From Chloroflexota bacterium (lineage in GTDB: Bacteria; Chloroflexota; Dehalococcoidia; SZUA-161), in NCBI GenBank assembly GCA_016865955.1, contig VGNW01000012.1, forward strand, positions 1-22,522: a DNA stretch of 22,522 nt. Direction: 5' to 3'. Position 1 is the stretch's first letter. Each line of letters starts with the position of its first letter. Made by a program: the position numbers and the translations under genes. Below the pieces are notes generated by a model. The model did not search any database. It saw nothing but the letters and a program-made list of their open reading frames with translations, and was not told the origin of the DNA. This document shows, in pieces, positions 1 through 7,741 of this stretch.

Positions 1-2243
1 TCTTCGATAAGGTGTGTTCATGCAAAACTATATATCTCGATGAGAACCCTATAGCTGGCACCGTAGGGAGGGGGCGGAACTATGTTTACGCATACCCGGA
101 ATTTTCATGCGATTGGATGGCAGACGAGTCTAATTACGCTACATATCGTGGTGCTGTCGGCTTCAGGGAGGAGGAAAGGGGGCTAATAAACCAAACGGTT
201 GATTATTGGCGTGACCGTTGTGAAGAAGCTATCTCACGACGAATGTATGACAGCTTACACCCTGGAGAGCCAGATGCTGCCACCATGTTTCCGGGCTACC
301 CAACGCTCGCTACTACTGTGGCCGCGTTTGCATATAGGTTCTCAATGCCGGACTACTATACCATTCTTAATAAGGGGTTAAATTGGTTGATAGCTGTGGC
401 GGAAGAGAAGCTGTCGAAAGTGGTGGTATGGGATCTTGGAAATCTTGAGGCTCGTTCTAAGTATGATTTTTACAGGGCTGTTATCCTTAGTCTTAAAGCG
501 GTGATCAAGCTGGCGCAAAGATATGCTTCCATGGCAAGGGAGAAGGCCGAAGTGGAGGCTGATCCCGAAAGGCGGCTTGAGCTATTGAGGATGGCTGAAG
601 CCTGTGAGTGGGTACCGGCAAATCCGGCGCGCAATTTCTTCGAGGCGGTCCAATCCGTCTGGTTTATAATGTTGACTTCGCTCATCGAGGAGGAAGGCTG
701 TGGCGTCCAGCCTTGGAGGTTTTCCCAATTTATGTATCCGTTCTATAAGAAGGACGTAGATGAGGGCCGGATAACACGCGAGCAAGCCATCGAATTGCTG
801 GAGTTCTTTTTCCTGAAAATAAAAGAGACTTACTTTATGACGCCGGTGGTGGGCTTAGCGGCGAACGGGGGGCAGACGTCCAAATACTTTAGCCTAGGTG
901 GATTGACTGCTGACGGGAAGGACGCTACTAACGAGATAGACTATCTTATTTTGGAAACCCAAAGGCGCCTGCGTCTACCCGAGCCCGCCATCACGGTGTT
1001 CTATCATGACAAGATGCCAGAGGACTTTCTGCATGAGTGTGTCAAGCTTATCAGGACAGGAATAGGACAGCCCCAGTTTAAAAACAATGATGTCGCCGTA
1101 CAACGCGAGCTTTACCATCAGCAATGTTCCCTAGAAGAAGCCCGTGAGGTCTCAACTGTATATTGTGTTTCGGTGGCCCTTCCTAAGAGTTCCGCTGTTT
1201 GCTTTGGTGGCCCGTTCAATCTGGCTAAAGTGATCGAGCTGACCCTTAATAACGGTCGGAATCCTGGGGATGGTATCCAAATGGGTCCAAAGACCGGGGA
1301 AGTAGAGTCCTTCACCTCATGGGATAAATTCTATGCAGCTTTCCGTGAGCAACTCTCATATTTGATGTTACGGCACCGCGAATACAATCTGATTGAGCTA
1401 AACACGGTAGCAGAACTTTATCCTGTTCCCTTCCGCTCAGCGGTTCACAATGATTGCCTCGAGAGAGGCTTGAGTCTGGACGCCGGTGGCGCAAAGTATT
1501 ACACAGGGGGGCCGCTGTTCACAGCGGGAATCGATGCGGCCAATTCACTGACGGCTATTAAGAAGCTGGTATACGAGGAAAAGAAGATTACTCTAAAGAA
1601 GCTAAAAGAGGCGCTCGATGCTAATTTCGAGGGGTACGAGGAGATACAGCGGATGTGCCTCGACGCACCAAAGTACGGGAACGATGATGATTACGGGGAT
1701 AAAATGGCCAGACAGGTCTGGGATCTGGTTTACGACGTTTACAAGGGATCCCCGTTGGACCACAACCGCAAGGGTAGCCGACCTGAGCCTTACTCTATTG
1801 CACTGCATAATTTCTTCGGATACATTACGGGAGCATTGCCGACTGGCAGGAAGGCTGGAACAGCCCTTACAGATGCAAGTGTCTCTCCCATGCCTGGCAC
1901 AGATTTAAACGGACCCACAGCGCTGGCTAAATCAGCTGCTGGTGCTATGGACACTGTCAAGTATGGTACCAGTCATCTCAATATGAGGTTCCATCCTTCC
2001 GCTCTGGAGGGCGAAAAGGGGGCAAGGGCTCTAATCAGCCTGATTAAGACTTATATGCAGATGGGTGGGGACCACATTCAATTCAACTGCATCAGCACAG
2101 AGACATTGAGAGATGCCCAGGTCCATTCCGAGAATTACGCGGATTTAGTGGTCAGGGTTGCTGGGTTTAGTGCCTTCTATGTCCATTTAGATAAAGGGAT
2201 TCAAGATGAAATCATAAAGCGAACCGAACTGGGCTTCGGATAA
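1..2243 (+). CDS. Glycyl radical enzyme (PFL-like), 5'-partial at window edge
   Basis: Large subunit of a glycyl radical enzyme, a cytoplasmic oxygen-sensitive enzyme that an SAM-radical activase switches on. The frame is open to the left edge (codons 3-11 read F-D-K with no stop), so the GTG at 12 is probably internal; family proteins usually have some 60-90 residues before this point. Numbering from GTG 12, the C-terminal glycyl loop is R715-V-A-G718-F-S, and the thiyl cysteine is C385 in STVYCVSV. The conserved ALPTGRKAGTALTDAS stretch and the GGDHIQFNC strand are present. C385 is followed by V-S, not by V-E or I-E, so this is not a typical CxE-type dehydratase, choline lyase or hydroxyphenylacetate decarboxylase. 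X-succinate synthases also lack that glutamate, but assignment to them is not secure. No activase gene is visible; it may lie upstream. Family certain, substrate unknown. Confidence 0.95.
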   Translation, partial: FDKVCSCKTIYLDENPIAGTVGRGRNYVYAYPEFSCDWMADESNYATYRGAVGFREEERGLINQTVDYWRDRCEEAISRRMYDSLHPGEPDAATMFPGYPTLATTVAAFAYRFSMPDYYTILNKGLNWLIAVAEEKLSKVVVWDLGNLEARSKYDFYRAVILSLKAVIKLAQRYASMAREKAEVEADPERRLELLRMAEACEWVPANPARNFFEAVQSVWFIMLTSLIEEEGCGVQPWRFSQFMYPFYKKDVDEGRITREQAIELLEFFFLKIKETYFMTPVVGLAANGGQTSKYFSLGGLTADGKDATNEIDYLILETQRRLRLPEPAITVFYHDKMPEDFLHECVKLIRTGIGQPQFKNNDVAVQRELYHQQCSLEEAREVSTVYCVSVALPKSSAVCFGGPFNLAKVIELTLNNGRNPGDGIQMGPKTGEVESFTSWDKFYAAFREQLSYLMLRHREYNLIELNTVAELYPVPFRSAVHNDCLERGLSLDAGGAKYYTGGPLFTAGIDAANSLTAIKKLVYEEKKITLKKLKEALDANFEGYEEIQRMCLDAPKYGNDDDYGDKMARQVWDLVYDVYKGSPLDHNRKGSRPEPYSIALHNFFGYITGALPTGRKAGTALTDASVSPMPGTDLNGPTALAKSAAGAMDTVKYGTSHLNMRFHPSALEGEKGARALISLIKTYMQMGGDHIQFNCISTETLRDAQVHSENYADLVVRVAGFSAFYVHLDKGIQDEIIKRTELGFG

Positions 2244-2275
2244 ATAGCCGCTGGGCGAATCTGGGGCATCCTGTT

Positions 2276-2310
2276 AACTCCGAGTAAAATCTTCGATTTT
2301 ACTCGGAGTT
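2276..2310. repeat. Perfect 16-bp inverted repeat (hairpin) between the radical enzyme and SDR genes
   Basis: The arms at 2276-2291 and 2295-2310 are exact reverse complements (aactccgagtaaaatc and its complement) with a 3-base TTC loop. No T-run follows on either strand, so it is not a canonical intrinsic terminator. It may be an mRNA processing or stability hairpin that separates expression of the radical enzyme from the genes downstream. Confidence 0.85.
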
Positions 2311-2399
2311 CGAATACGTAGTTTTGCAGTGGTAGACTAGCATAGAAATTATCCAATGAACCACAAGGCGCCTTTACTGAATCCAAATAAGGAGGTCTG

Positions 2400-3176
2400 G
2401 TGTCAATAACAGTAGTCACTGGATCGGCTTCAGGCATGGGAGCTGCGACTCGCAAGCGTTTAGAGCGCTCCGGAGATAAAGTCATCGGCATTGACATCAG
2501 AGACGCTGAAATCATCGCGGACCTTTCCACCCATGAGGGAAGGGCAGATGCAATCTCAGGCGTGAAACAGCGTTGCAGGGCGCTTGACCGCCTGGTGTCC
2601 TGCGCGGGCATAGCTCCTTATATGCGACCACCTTCCCTAATCGTTTCCGTAAACTACTTCGGAACAGTCGCACTGCTAGACGGGCTATTAGAACTTCTGG
2701 AGAAAGGAAAAAATCCTGCGGCGGTGGTGACATTGTCCAACTCAGCCCAGTGGTTGCAAATAGACGAGGAGCCCTACTTTCAGGCCCTACTTCGTCATGA
2801 TGAGGCTGAAGCTGTGAAAATTCTCGACGAGGCACCTGATGCCTTTTTGGCTGCCGGTAATGCCTATGTTGGCTCAAAGCTTGCCCTTGGGCGAGCCATA
2901 CGGCAGCGGGCGGCGGCCTGGGGCAAGGCTGGTGTGCGGCTCAACGCAATTGCGCCAGGGAATACCAAGACGCCAATGCTCCAGAAAATCCTTGATGACC
3001 CGAATCTCCGCGAGGGTGTTCTGAGCATGGAAATCCCGCTGGGGCGGCTAACCGAGCCTGACGAGGTGGCGAGTGTCATTGCCTTTCTCTGCAGCCCTGA
3101 GGCCTCCGGTATTCATGGCAGCGTCTTTTATGTCGACGGAGGAACGGACGCGCTGATTCGACCGGATAGCTTCTGA
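2400..3176 (+). CDS. Short-chain dehydrogenase/reductase (3-alpha-HSD/carbonyl-reductase-like)
   Basis: NAD(P)-dependent oxidoreductase of the classical SDR fold, 258 residues, expected to interconvert an alcohol and a ketone or aldehyde in the cytoplasm. The N-terminal TGSASGMG at 7-14 is the TGxxxGxG cofactor loop, D32 lies at the end of beta 2 (favouring NAD), CAG at 68-70 is the NAG-like motif, N85 is the structural Asn, S113/S115 lie in the catalytic Ser region, and Y156 and K160 form YxxxK. The ADLSTHEGR stretch and the roughly 25-residue insertion between the Ser and the Tyr resemble bacterial 3-alpha-hydroxysteroid dehydrogenase/carbonyl reductase. The start is GTG, preceded by AAGGAGGT at 2389-2396. 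It sits between the radical enzyme and an aldehyde dehydrogenase, which suggests successive oxidation steps. The substrate is not deducible. Confidence 0.92.
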   Translation: MSITVVTGSASGMGAATRKRLERSGDKVIGIDIRDAEIIADLSTHEGRADAISGVKQRCRALDRLVSCAGIAPYMRPPSLIVSVNYFGTVALLDGLLELLEKGKNPAAVVTLSNSAQWLQIDEEPYFQALLRHDEAEAVKILDEAPDAFLAAGNAYVGSKLALGRAIRQRAAAWGKAGVRLNAIAPGNTKTPMLQKILDDPNLREGVLSMEIPLGRLTEPDEVASVIAFLCSPEASGIHGSVFYVDGGTDALIRPDSF

Positions 3177-3256
3177 CGGAACCGGCGCAGGAGACTATTC
3201 TGAACAGCTTTGGCAATCACACCACCAGCGGCTTTACTGAGGAGTGTAACACTAGG

Positions 3257-3262
3257 AAGGAG
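3257..3262 (+). promoter_or_regulatory. Ribosome binding site that sets the aldehyde dehydrogenase start
   Basis: AAGGAG directly abuts the ATG at 3263, which is too close to use. The ATG at 3269 lies 6 bases downstream, a normal spacing, so 3269 is preferred. Confidence 0.7.
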
Positions 3263-3268
3263 ATGCCA

Positions 3269-4612
3269 ATGGAGAATCGAAAGGAAAAAAAGGAGAGACT
3301 AGTGAGAAAGAGGGAAAAAGCGATACCGATGCAAGACCCAGAGGAAGTATTTGAACTGCTTGCCAAGGTGGCAGACGGGCTAGATGAGAAAAGAAATGAA
3401 TTGATAGAAGCCGATGTAGGTGCCGGACTGACATATCAAGGCAGTTCGGTAATGATAGACCACCTTATATCTGTCTTGAAGAACTTCAGGCCAGCATTGA
3501 AATACATGGGGGGCAGGAAAGGGATTTGTGATGGCAGGGATGAAGAGGTCGTTTTAATCATGCCATTCAATCTTAGCACGCCGGCATGTGGACCCATCGC
3601 CTGTCAAATGCTTTTGGGAAATAATATAAGGGTAAAGCCATCTCCGATCGCCTTTAAGGCATATCGGGTCTTGGAGAGCATTTGGAAGCGTCATTTCCCT
3701 GACAGGGTCAGATTTGACTATCGAGAAGCTAAGGGTTTCATGAAATGGGCTCTCGAGGAGCCAACTGTCAAAGTGATAGGGGCCTATGGTACTGATCGTG
3801 TGGCGGTGCAATATAAGGAGGCTGTACAGCAAGCTGGAAAGAAGTATTTTTTTGAAGGACCAGGGAAAAATCCGGCAATTGTACTTGAAGATGCGGACCC
3901 GAAAGATGCGGCTTACCAACTGTTCATGCTCAGATTTGGAATTAATTCAGGGCAGGTATGCATCTCCCCGGGAAGGTTCTATATCCAGGAAGATCTTTTC
4001 GAACAGTTTACAGATGCTCTGATCGAGCCTACAAAGGGCCTTGTAGTAGGAGACCCTCGAAATCCTAATACAAACATCGGGCCGCTGGGTTCTGAGCTTG
4101 CTGTGAGTATGATAGATGAGCAATTGAAAGATGCGGTGGCAAAGGGAGGCAAGATAATATATGGCGGCGGCATCAACGGGACATTGATTGATCCCACTAT
4201 TGTGGTCAATGTTAACCATGATATGAAGGGAATGCATGATGAGTCTTTTGGACCAATATGCTGGCTTATGCCGTTCAGAAGTGTTGAGGAAGCGATCACA
4301 TTGGCCAAAGACAACAGGTATGGACTGGCCGTGACTATATTCGGGGAAAAGGACGTTTCAAGGGTTAAAGACGCCCTCCAGGGTGAACAGCATCTACATG
4401 ATGTTAAAGATTTGGTTTTCGGTAAATTCGGGGTAGTGTCAATAAACCCTCTTAAAGGTGGAGCGTTGGCCGAGGAGGAGATGGAACGGATGGCGTTTGG
4501 CACCATCGGAGGCTATGGATACTCGGGGTGGGTCTGGAAAACGGAAAATGGAAAATTCAAGATACAGCAGGGGCCGAAATTGTACGCTTTAGAAACCTCT
4601 GTTGAGGCATAA
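3269..4612 (+). CDS. Aldehyde dehydrogenase family protein
   Basis: NAD(P)-dependent aldehyde dehydrogenase superfamily member, 447 residues from the preferred ATG at 3269 (449 from ATG 3263), slightly shorter than the usual 480-500 because of a reduced N-terminus. From 3269 the catalytic cysteine is C231 in NSGQVCISPGR, the general-base glutamate is E196 in FEGPGKNP (matching ELGGKNP), and the oxyanion Asn is N101 in MPFNLST. The usual KPSE is KPSP. EESFGP-like DESFGP and a late NPLKGG segment are also present. It probably oxidises the aldehyde made by the upstream steps to an acid, or with CoA to an acyl-CoA; the sequence does not tell these apart. The extreme N-terminus is very Lys/Arg/Glu-rich. 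It belongs to the plus-strand catabolic cluster; the next gene begins 29 bases after its stop. Confidence 0.93.
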   Translation: MENRKEKKERLVRKREKAIPMQDPEEVFELLAKVADGLDEKRNELIEADVGAGLTYQGSSVMIDHLISVLKNFRPALKYMGGRKGICDGRDEEVVLIMPFNLSTPACGPIACQMLLGNNIRVKPSPIAFKAYRVLESIWKRHFPDRVRFDYREAKGFMKWALEEPTVKVIGAYGTDRVAVQYKEAVQQAGKKYFFEGPGKNPAIVLEDADPKDAAYQLFMLRFGINSGQVCISPGRFYIQEDLFEQFTDALIEPTKGLVVGDPRNPNTNIGPLGSELAVSMIDEQLKDAVAKGGKIIYGGGINGTLIDPTIVVNVNHDMKGMHDESFGPICWLMPFRSVEEAITLAKDNRYGLAVTIFGEKDVSRVKDALQGEQHLHDVKDLVFGKFGVVSINPLKGGALAEEEMERMAFGTIGGYGYSGWVWKTENGKFKIQQGPKLYALETSVEA

Positions 4613-4627
4613 TGACTCGGTACCACC

Positions 4628-4632
4628 AGGAG
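4628..4632 (+). promoter_or_regulatory. Ribosome binding site that sets the flavoprotein start
   Basis: AGGAG lies 9 bases before the ATG at 4642. An upstream in-frame ATG at 4612 overlaps the preceding stop and has no such site close to it. Starting at 4642 puts the FAD beta-strand right at the N-terminus, as in the family. Confidence 0.65.
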
Positions 4633-4641
4633 ATATTCAGC

Positions 4642-5769
4642 ATGTTGGATACTCAGGTGACAGTGATAGGTGGTGGTCCAGGCGGCTCGGCTGCAGCAAA
4701 GAAATGTGCTGAACAGGGATTGAAAACTCTGCTGTTGGAAAAGAAAAAACTGCCCCGTGAAAAAATATGTGCTGCTATGCTTTTTATGGATGTGACTGTA
4801 AGGCAGGTCAAGCAGGAGTTTGGTGAGATTCCGTCAAACGCCTTTGCCGATCCCCCTTATTTATACGGTGACGGCATTCTTCACGGCCTGGGACCGGACA
4901 TAAAAATGAAAATCTGTGGCGGAAGGAAAACACCGTCTATCCTTAGAAGCAGATTTGACTACTGGTTGAACGAAAAGGCGAGGGATAAGGGAGTAGAGAT
5001 ACGTGATGAGGCCAGGGTTACTTCTATTACGGAAGAAAGAGACAGCTACATAGTGGAGGTGGAGAAGGAAGGGAAGAGGCAAAAACTCAAGTCAGGGTTC
5101 ATAATTGGGGCAGATGGCGCAACCTCCATGGTGAGGAGTTACCTCTATCCCGACCTCAAGCCACGGTTTACGCAATGTTATCAAGAATGGTATGAAGGAG
5201 ACATAGAACGTCTGTACAATCTTGATAGGAAAGTATCGCACGCGTTTCTGCCTCTTGAGGCAGGTCTCCCAATGGAACCGACCGCTATGTTTCAGAAGGG
5301 GGATCATTTTGTACTTGACACCGATACAAAAATGGGCAAGGCAAAGGAGCTAATGGCTGCGGGGAAACGTGTAATCAAGAATTGCGGGATTGATCTTCAC
5401 GAGCCGGCTCGTAAGGGCGCGGCGCTAATACCTAGTCTATATAAGGAGCTGTTTTCTGGGACCTTCGTTCCAGCCAGGGGAAACATTCTGTTAGTCGGTG
5501 ACGCCGGTGGTCTGCTTGTACCTATAACTGGCGAAGGTATTGGAACCGCGATGATGAGCGGCTTTTCAGCCGCAGCGGCCATTGTCAGAGCTGTGGAGTC
5601 TGGAGGGGAGGCTGAGAAGTACTATCTAGAAAATATAGACGATATGTTATCAAAGTTTAAACAGATCTATTCTCTTGCACCTAAGTTCCGTGAGAACTCA
5701 ACTAAAGGGTTAGAAGCCTGGATGAGCGTGATGGACGAGGTGTGGGATTTAACCGACATTCTGTTCTAG
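4642..5769 (+). CDS. FAD-dependent oxidoreductase, geranylgeranyl-reductase family
   Basis: Flavoprotein of the geranylgeranyl reductase / p-hydroxybenzoate-hydroxylase-like group, 375 residues from the preferred ATG (385 from ATG 4612). The dinucleotide-binding GGGPGG is at 10-15 with E33 at the end of beta 2 for the FAD ribose; the central GADGATSMVR at about 156-165 is the DG motif; the GD motif is VGDAGG with D287, followed by TGEGIGTAM, which contacts FAD. Family members commonly reduce C=C bonds using ferredoxin or flavodoxin, and the ferredoxin gene just downstream fits that, though it is interrupted. There is no membrane segment and no signal peptide. The role in this cluster, perhaps saturation of an unsaturated intermediate, is inference. 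Confidence 0.9.
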   Translation: MLDTQVTVIGGGPGGSAAAKKCAEQGLKTLLLEKKKLPREKICAAMLFMDVTVRQVKQEFGEIPSNAFADPPYLYGDGILHGLGPDIKMKICGGRKTPSILRSRFDYWLNEKARDKGVEIRDEARVTSITEERDSYIVEVEKEGKRQKLKSGFIIGADGATSMVRSYLYPDLKPRFTQCYQEWYEGDIERLYNLDRKVSHAFLPLEAGLPMEPTAMFQKGDHFVLDTDTKMGKAKELMAAGKRVIKNCGIDLHEPARKGAALIPSLYKELFSGTFVPARGNILLVGDAGGLLVPITGEGIGTAMMSGFSAAAAIVRAVESGGEAEKYYLENIDDMLSKFKQIYSLAPKFRENSTKGLEAWMSVMDEVWDLTDILF

Positions 5770-5845
5770 GTGTCATTTGCCAATTAATGCTTTTTAGGTA
5801 ATGCGGCCAGATAACTAATGCCCATATAACATAGGGGGTAGTCAG

Positions 5846-6107
5846 GTGCCCAATAAAATCACCCCGGAATGCGTAAGCTGTGGCTCCTGCGAGACTGAAT
5901 GTCCCAACAAGGCCATCAGTGAGGGGGAGCCGATTTACCAGATAGATCCTACGCGCTGCACCGAGTGTGCTGGCTCCTAACCCGGAGCCCAGATGTGCTG
6001 AGGTATGCCCTGTGGATGCTTGTGTCCCTGACGACGATCACAAGGAAAGCCATGATAGCCTTATGGCGAAATGGAGGAATCTGCATCCTGGAGAAACGCC
6101 CAAGTAA
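5846..6107 (+). pseudogene. 2[4Fe-4S] ferredoxin (YfhL-like), broken by a one-base frameshift
   Basis: Starting at GTG 5846 (AGGGGG at 5833-5838), the frame encodes the first cluster motif C-x2-C-x2-C-x3-C-P as CVSCGSCETECP, then CTEC, and ends at TAA 5978-5980 after 44 codons. The rest of the protein continues in the next frame from about 5976: PNPEPRCAEVCPVDAC, then a 30-residue tail to TAA 6105-6107. Removing one base around 5975-5977 gives an 86-residue protein with C-x2-C-x8-C-x3-C-P, exactly the spacing of YfhL-type ferredoxins such as those supplying electrons in anaerobic aromatic metabolism. So the sequence holds one extra base. Either the gene is newly inactivated, or the base is a sequencing or assembly error. 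It lies just after the flavoprotein, its likely partner. Confidence 0.88.
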
Positions 6108-6116
6108 CTTGGGCGT
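6096..6116 (+). terminator. Hairpin overlapping the ferredoxin stop codon
   Basis: Arms 6096-6104 (acgcccaag) and 6108-6116 are perfect 9-bp complements with loop TAA, which is the ferredoxin stop codon. Only a weak T-rich stretch (ttcta) follows, so termination is possible but not strong. Confidence 0.5.
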
Positions 6117-6162
6117 TCTAATGACAGTACATTTTTTGTGAACAACATCAGGGATTTCTGCA

Positions 6163-6192
6163 TTGAACACTTCTTATAGCTTCTCATATATA
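6163..6192 (+). promoter_or_regulatory. Possible promoter before the Cys-rich gene
   Basis: TTGAAC at 6163-6168 and TATATA at 6187-6192 are 18 bases apart, shortly after the ferredoxin hairpin. Each matches the sigma70 consensus only partly, so this is tentative. Confidence 0.3.
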
Positions 6193-6217
6193 AAGGGGAA
6201 AAAGGAGATGAAAAAAG

Positions 6218-6394
6218 GTGAGGGGAGTGAAGAGGAAATTCACCTGCAAAAAGGATGGAGACACGGTGGAAATACGCGACCCTATCTGCGATATGCTCGG
6301 CGGGTGAAACTGTATATTGGTCCTGGCGGGCCTCATCGAGCCAAATGACAGCTTATGTAGATTCTGCCAAGAGGGCAGGATGTCCATTAACTAA
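6218..6394 (+). pseudogene. Small Cys-rich (probable metal/Fe-S) protein with in-frame TGA
   Basis: A 58-codon frame runs from GTG 6218 (AAGGAG at 6202-6207; GTG 6227 is an alternative) to TAA 6392, interrupted by one TGA at 6305-6307 (codon 30). On both sides the codons are GC-rich in third position and the protein looks real: C10, C24, C32, C47 and C50, with a CRFC pair near the end. The competing frame from ATG 6208 has random-looking third positions. Size and cysteines recall the small Fe-S subunits or partners that some glycyl radical enzymes carry (Bss and Hpd small subunits), but I do not recognise the family and residue order differs. The TGA could be a nonsense mutation (for example from TGG or TGC), a sequencing error, or selenocysteine; see findings. 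The neighbouring ferredoxin is also broken, which favours mutation or error. Confidence 0.6.
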
Positions 6395-6464
6395 TTAGTT
6401 ATTCCAGTTGCACTGAAGACGAACAACGATGGTGGAAAGAGGCGACATTGAAAGGGGGTAAAGT

Positions 6465-7676
6465 ATGAGCATGCCACTTGAAGGTCTAAGGGTTGTTGAC
6501 GTAACAATTCTACTACAGGGCCCTGCGGCTACCGCGATGCTTGGAGACCTGGGAGCCGAGGTCATCAAGGTAGAGGAGCGCACCGGCGGCGACATAACGC
6601 GCGGGTTCTGGAGCATGTATGGTGTACCCATGGAGTACGGCAATGGCCGGAACTGGGTGGTCGACAACCTCAACCGTAACAAGAAAGGTATAACGCTGGA
6701 CCTAAGGAAGGACGAGGCTAGGCAGGTGCTCTATGAACTCGTTAAGAAGTCTGACATCTTTGTGGAGAACTTCCGCGTAGGCGTAGCGAAAAAGCTAGGG
6801 TTGGACTACGAGGTTTTGCGGCAGCATAATCCCAAGCTTATCTATGCCAGTGCCTCGCCATGGGGGCCTCGAGGTCCGGAAGCTGCCAAACCTGCTATGG
6901 ACCCTATCATAGCGGCTCGCTGTGGGTTTGTGCATCAACTATGCACCGAAGGTGAGCCTTATTACGGCATACTGCCCGGCATGTGTGATCAGACCGGGGG
7001 TTTGATGCTGGCGTATGCCATAATGGCAGCAGTAGTTGCCCGGGAGCGCTTGGGAGTGGGGCAGAAGGTGGAGGTATCGTCACTTGCAAGCATGACCTGG
7101 CTACAGAGCCAGACGGTTCAGGGGTGTTTGATTACTGGGAAGACACCCGTTCGCGGGAGCAGATACGACTTAATTTTTCCCTTAAACAATTCGTACAGGG
7201 GCTCGGATGGGAAGTGGTTTCAGCTCAACTTAGTTCGCCATGACTATTGGCCCCCCTTCTGCAAAGCGCTCGGCCACGAAGAGTTGGAAAATGACCCCCG
7301 CTTTGACACGGTAGATAACAGAGTTGCCAACTGCGTCGAGCTTACTAAGATATTGGAAGAGGTCTTTGCCACAAAGACACGGGCAGAGTGGTTCGATATC
7401 TTCAATAGCCAGAGTTTCCAGTATGAATCCATCCAGTCCATCGCTGACTTGGTTGCAGACCCTCAGATGGTTGAAAATAACTATTTCGTTGATGTCCCCT
7501 ATCCCGGTCTGGGTCCTGTTAAGATGATCAATGTACCCTTTCGCTTGAGCGAGACACCGGGATCAATAAGAAGCATTGCACCTGAACATGGCCAACACAC
7601 TGAGGAGGTATTAACTGAAATCCTGGGATATTCCTGGGACAAAATCGCAGAGCTGCAAGAAAAGGAAGCGATATGA
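6465..7676 (+). CDS. CaiB/BaiF (class III) CoA-transferase
   Basis: Family III CoA-transferase, 403 residues, normal length. These cytoplasmic enzymes move CoA between carboxylic acids via an aspartyl-CoA anhydride/thioester, and include formyl-CoA transferase, BaiF, CaiB and the benzylsuccinate CoA-transferase subunits. Visible marks are the N-terminal PLEGLRVVDVT, LGDLGAEVIKVE at 27-38, LNRNKKGITLDL at 69-80, and the catalytic aspartate D146 in AMDPIIAARCG. AAAGGGGGT at 6451-6459 supports ATG 6465. In this cluster it would activate the acid made by the radical enzyme/SDR/aldehyde dehydrogenase series, or a radical-addition product directly. Only one such gene is present, so a homo-oligomer is expected, unlike the two-subunit benzylsuccinate enzyme. 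It is intact although both flanking small genes are broken. Confidence 0.94.
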   Translation: MSMPLEGLRVVDVTILLQGPAATAMLGDLGAEVIKVEERTGGDITRGFWSMYGVPMEYGNGRNWVVDNLNRNKKGITLDLRKDEARQVLYELVKKSDIFVENFRVGVAKKLGLDYEVLRQHNPKLIYASASPWGPRGPEAAKPAMDPIIAARCGFVHQLCTEGEPYYGILPGMCDQTGGLMLAYAIMAAVVARERLGVGQKVEVSSLASMTWLQSQTVQGCLITGKTPVRGSRYDLIFPLNNSYRGSDGKWFQLNLVRHDYWPPFCKALGHEELENDPRFDTVDNRVANCVELTKILEEVFATKTRAEWFDIFNSQSFQYESIQSIADLVADPQMVENNYFVDVPYPGLGPVKMINVPFRLSETPGSIRSIAPEHGQHTEEVLTEILGYSWDKIAELQEKEAI

Positions 7677-7713
7677 AGCCCCTCGAGATGATGGGCTTTC
7701 TGTTTCTTCTGTT
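7676..7713 (+). terminator. Probable terminator after the CoA-transferase
   Basis: Arms 7676-7681 (aagccc) and 7693-7698 (gggctt) enclose an 11-base loop and are followed by a T-rich run (about 7697-7713). The stem starts on the last base of the CoA-transferase stop codon. Confidence 0.5.
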
Positions 7714-7741
7714 ATGTGAAACGGTTTAAGGAGGCACTGCT

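Noticed and set aside
1..2243. Benzylsuccinate or alkylsuccinate synthase assignment for the glycyl radical enzyme
   Set aside because: The missing CxE glutamate and the nearby class III CoA-transferase are compatible, but an aldehyde dehydrogenase and a 3-alpha-HSD-like SDR do not belong to those pathways, and the residues around the cysteine (CVSVALP) differ from the CMSPG-like segment I recall for those enzymes.
6163..6348. Plus-strand frame of about 61 codons between ferredoxin and CoA-transferase
   Set aside because: Third-position composition is not coding-like and the product is basic with no cysteine pattern. The overlapping Cys-rich frame at 6218-6394 is better supported even with its TGA. 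The in-frame ATG 6208 directly abuts the Shine-Dalgarno bases.
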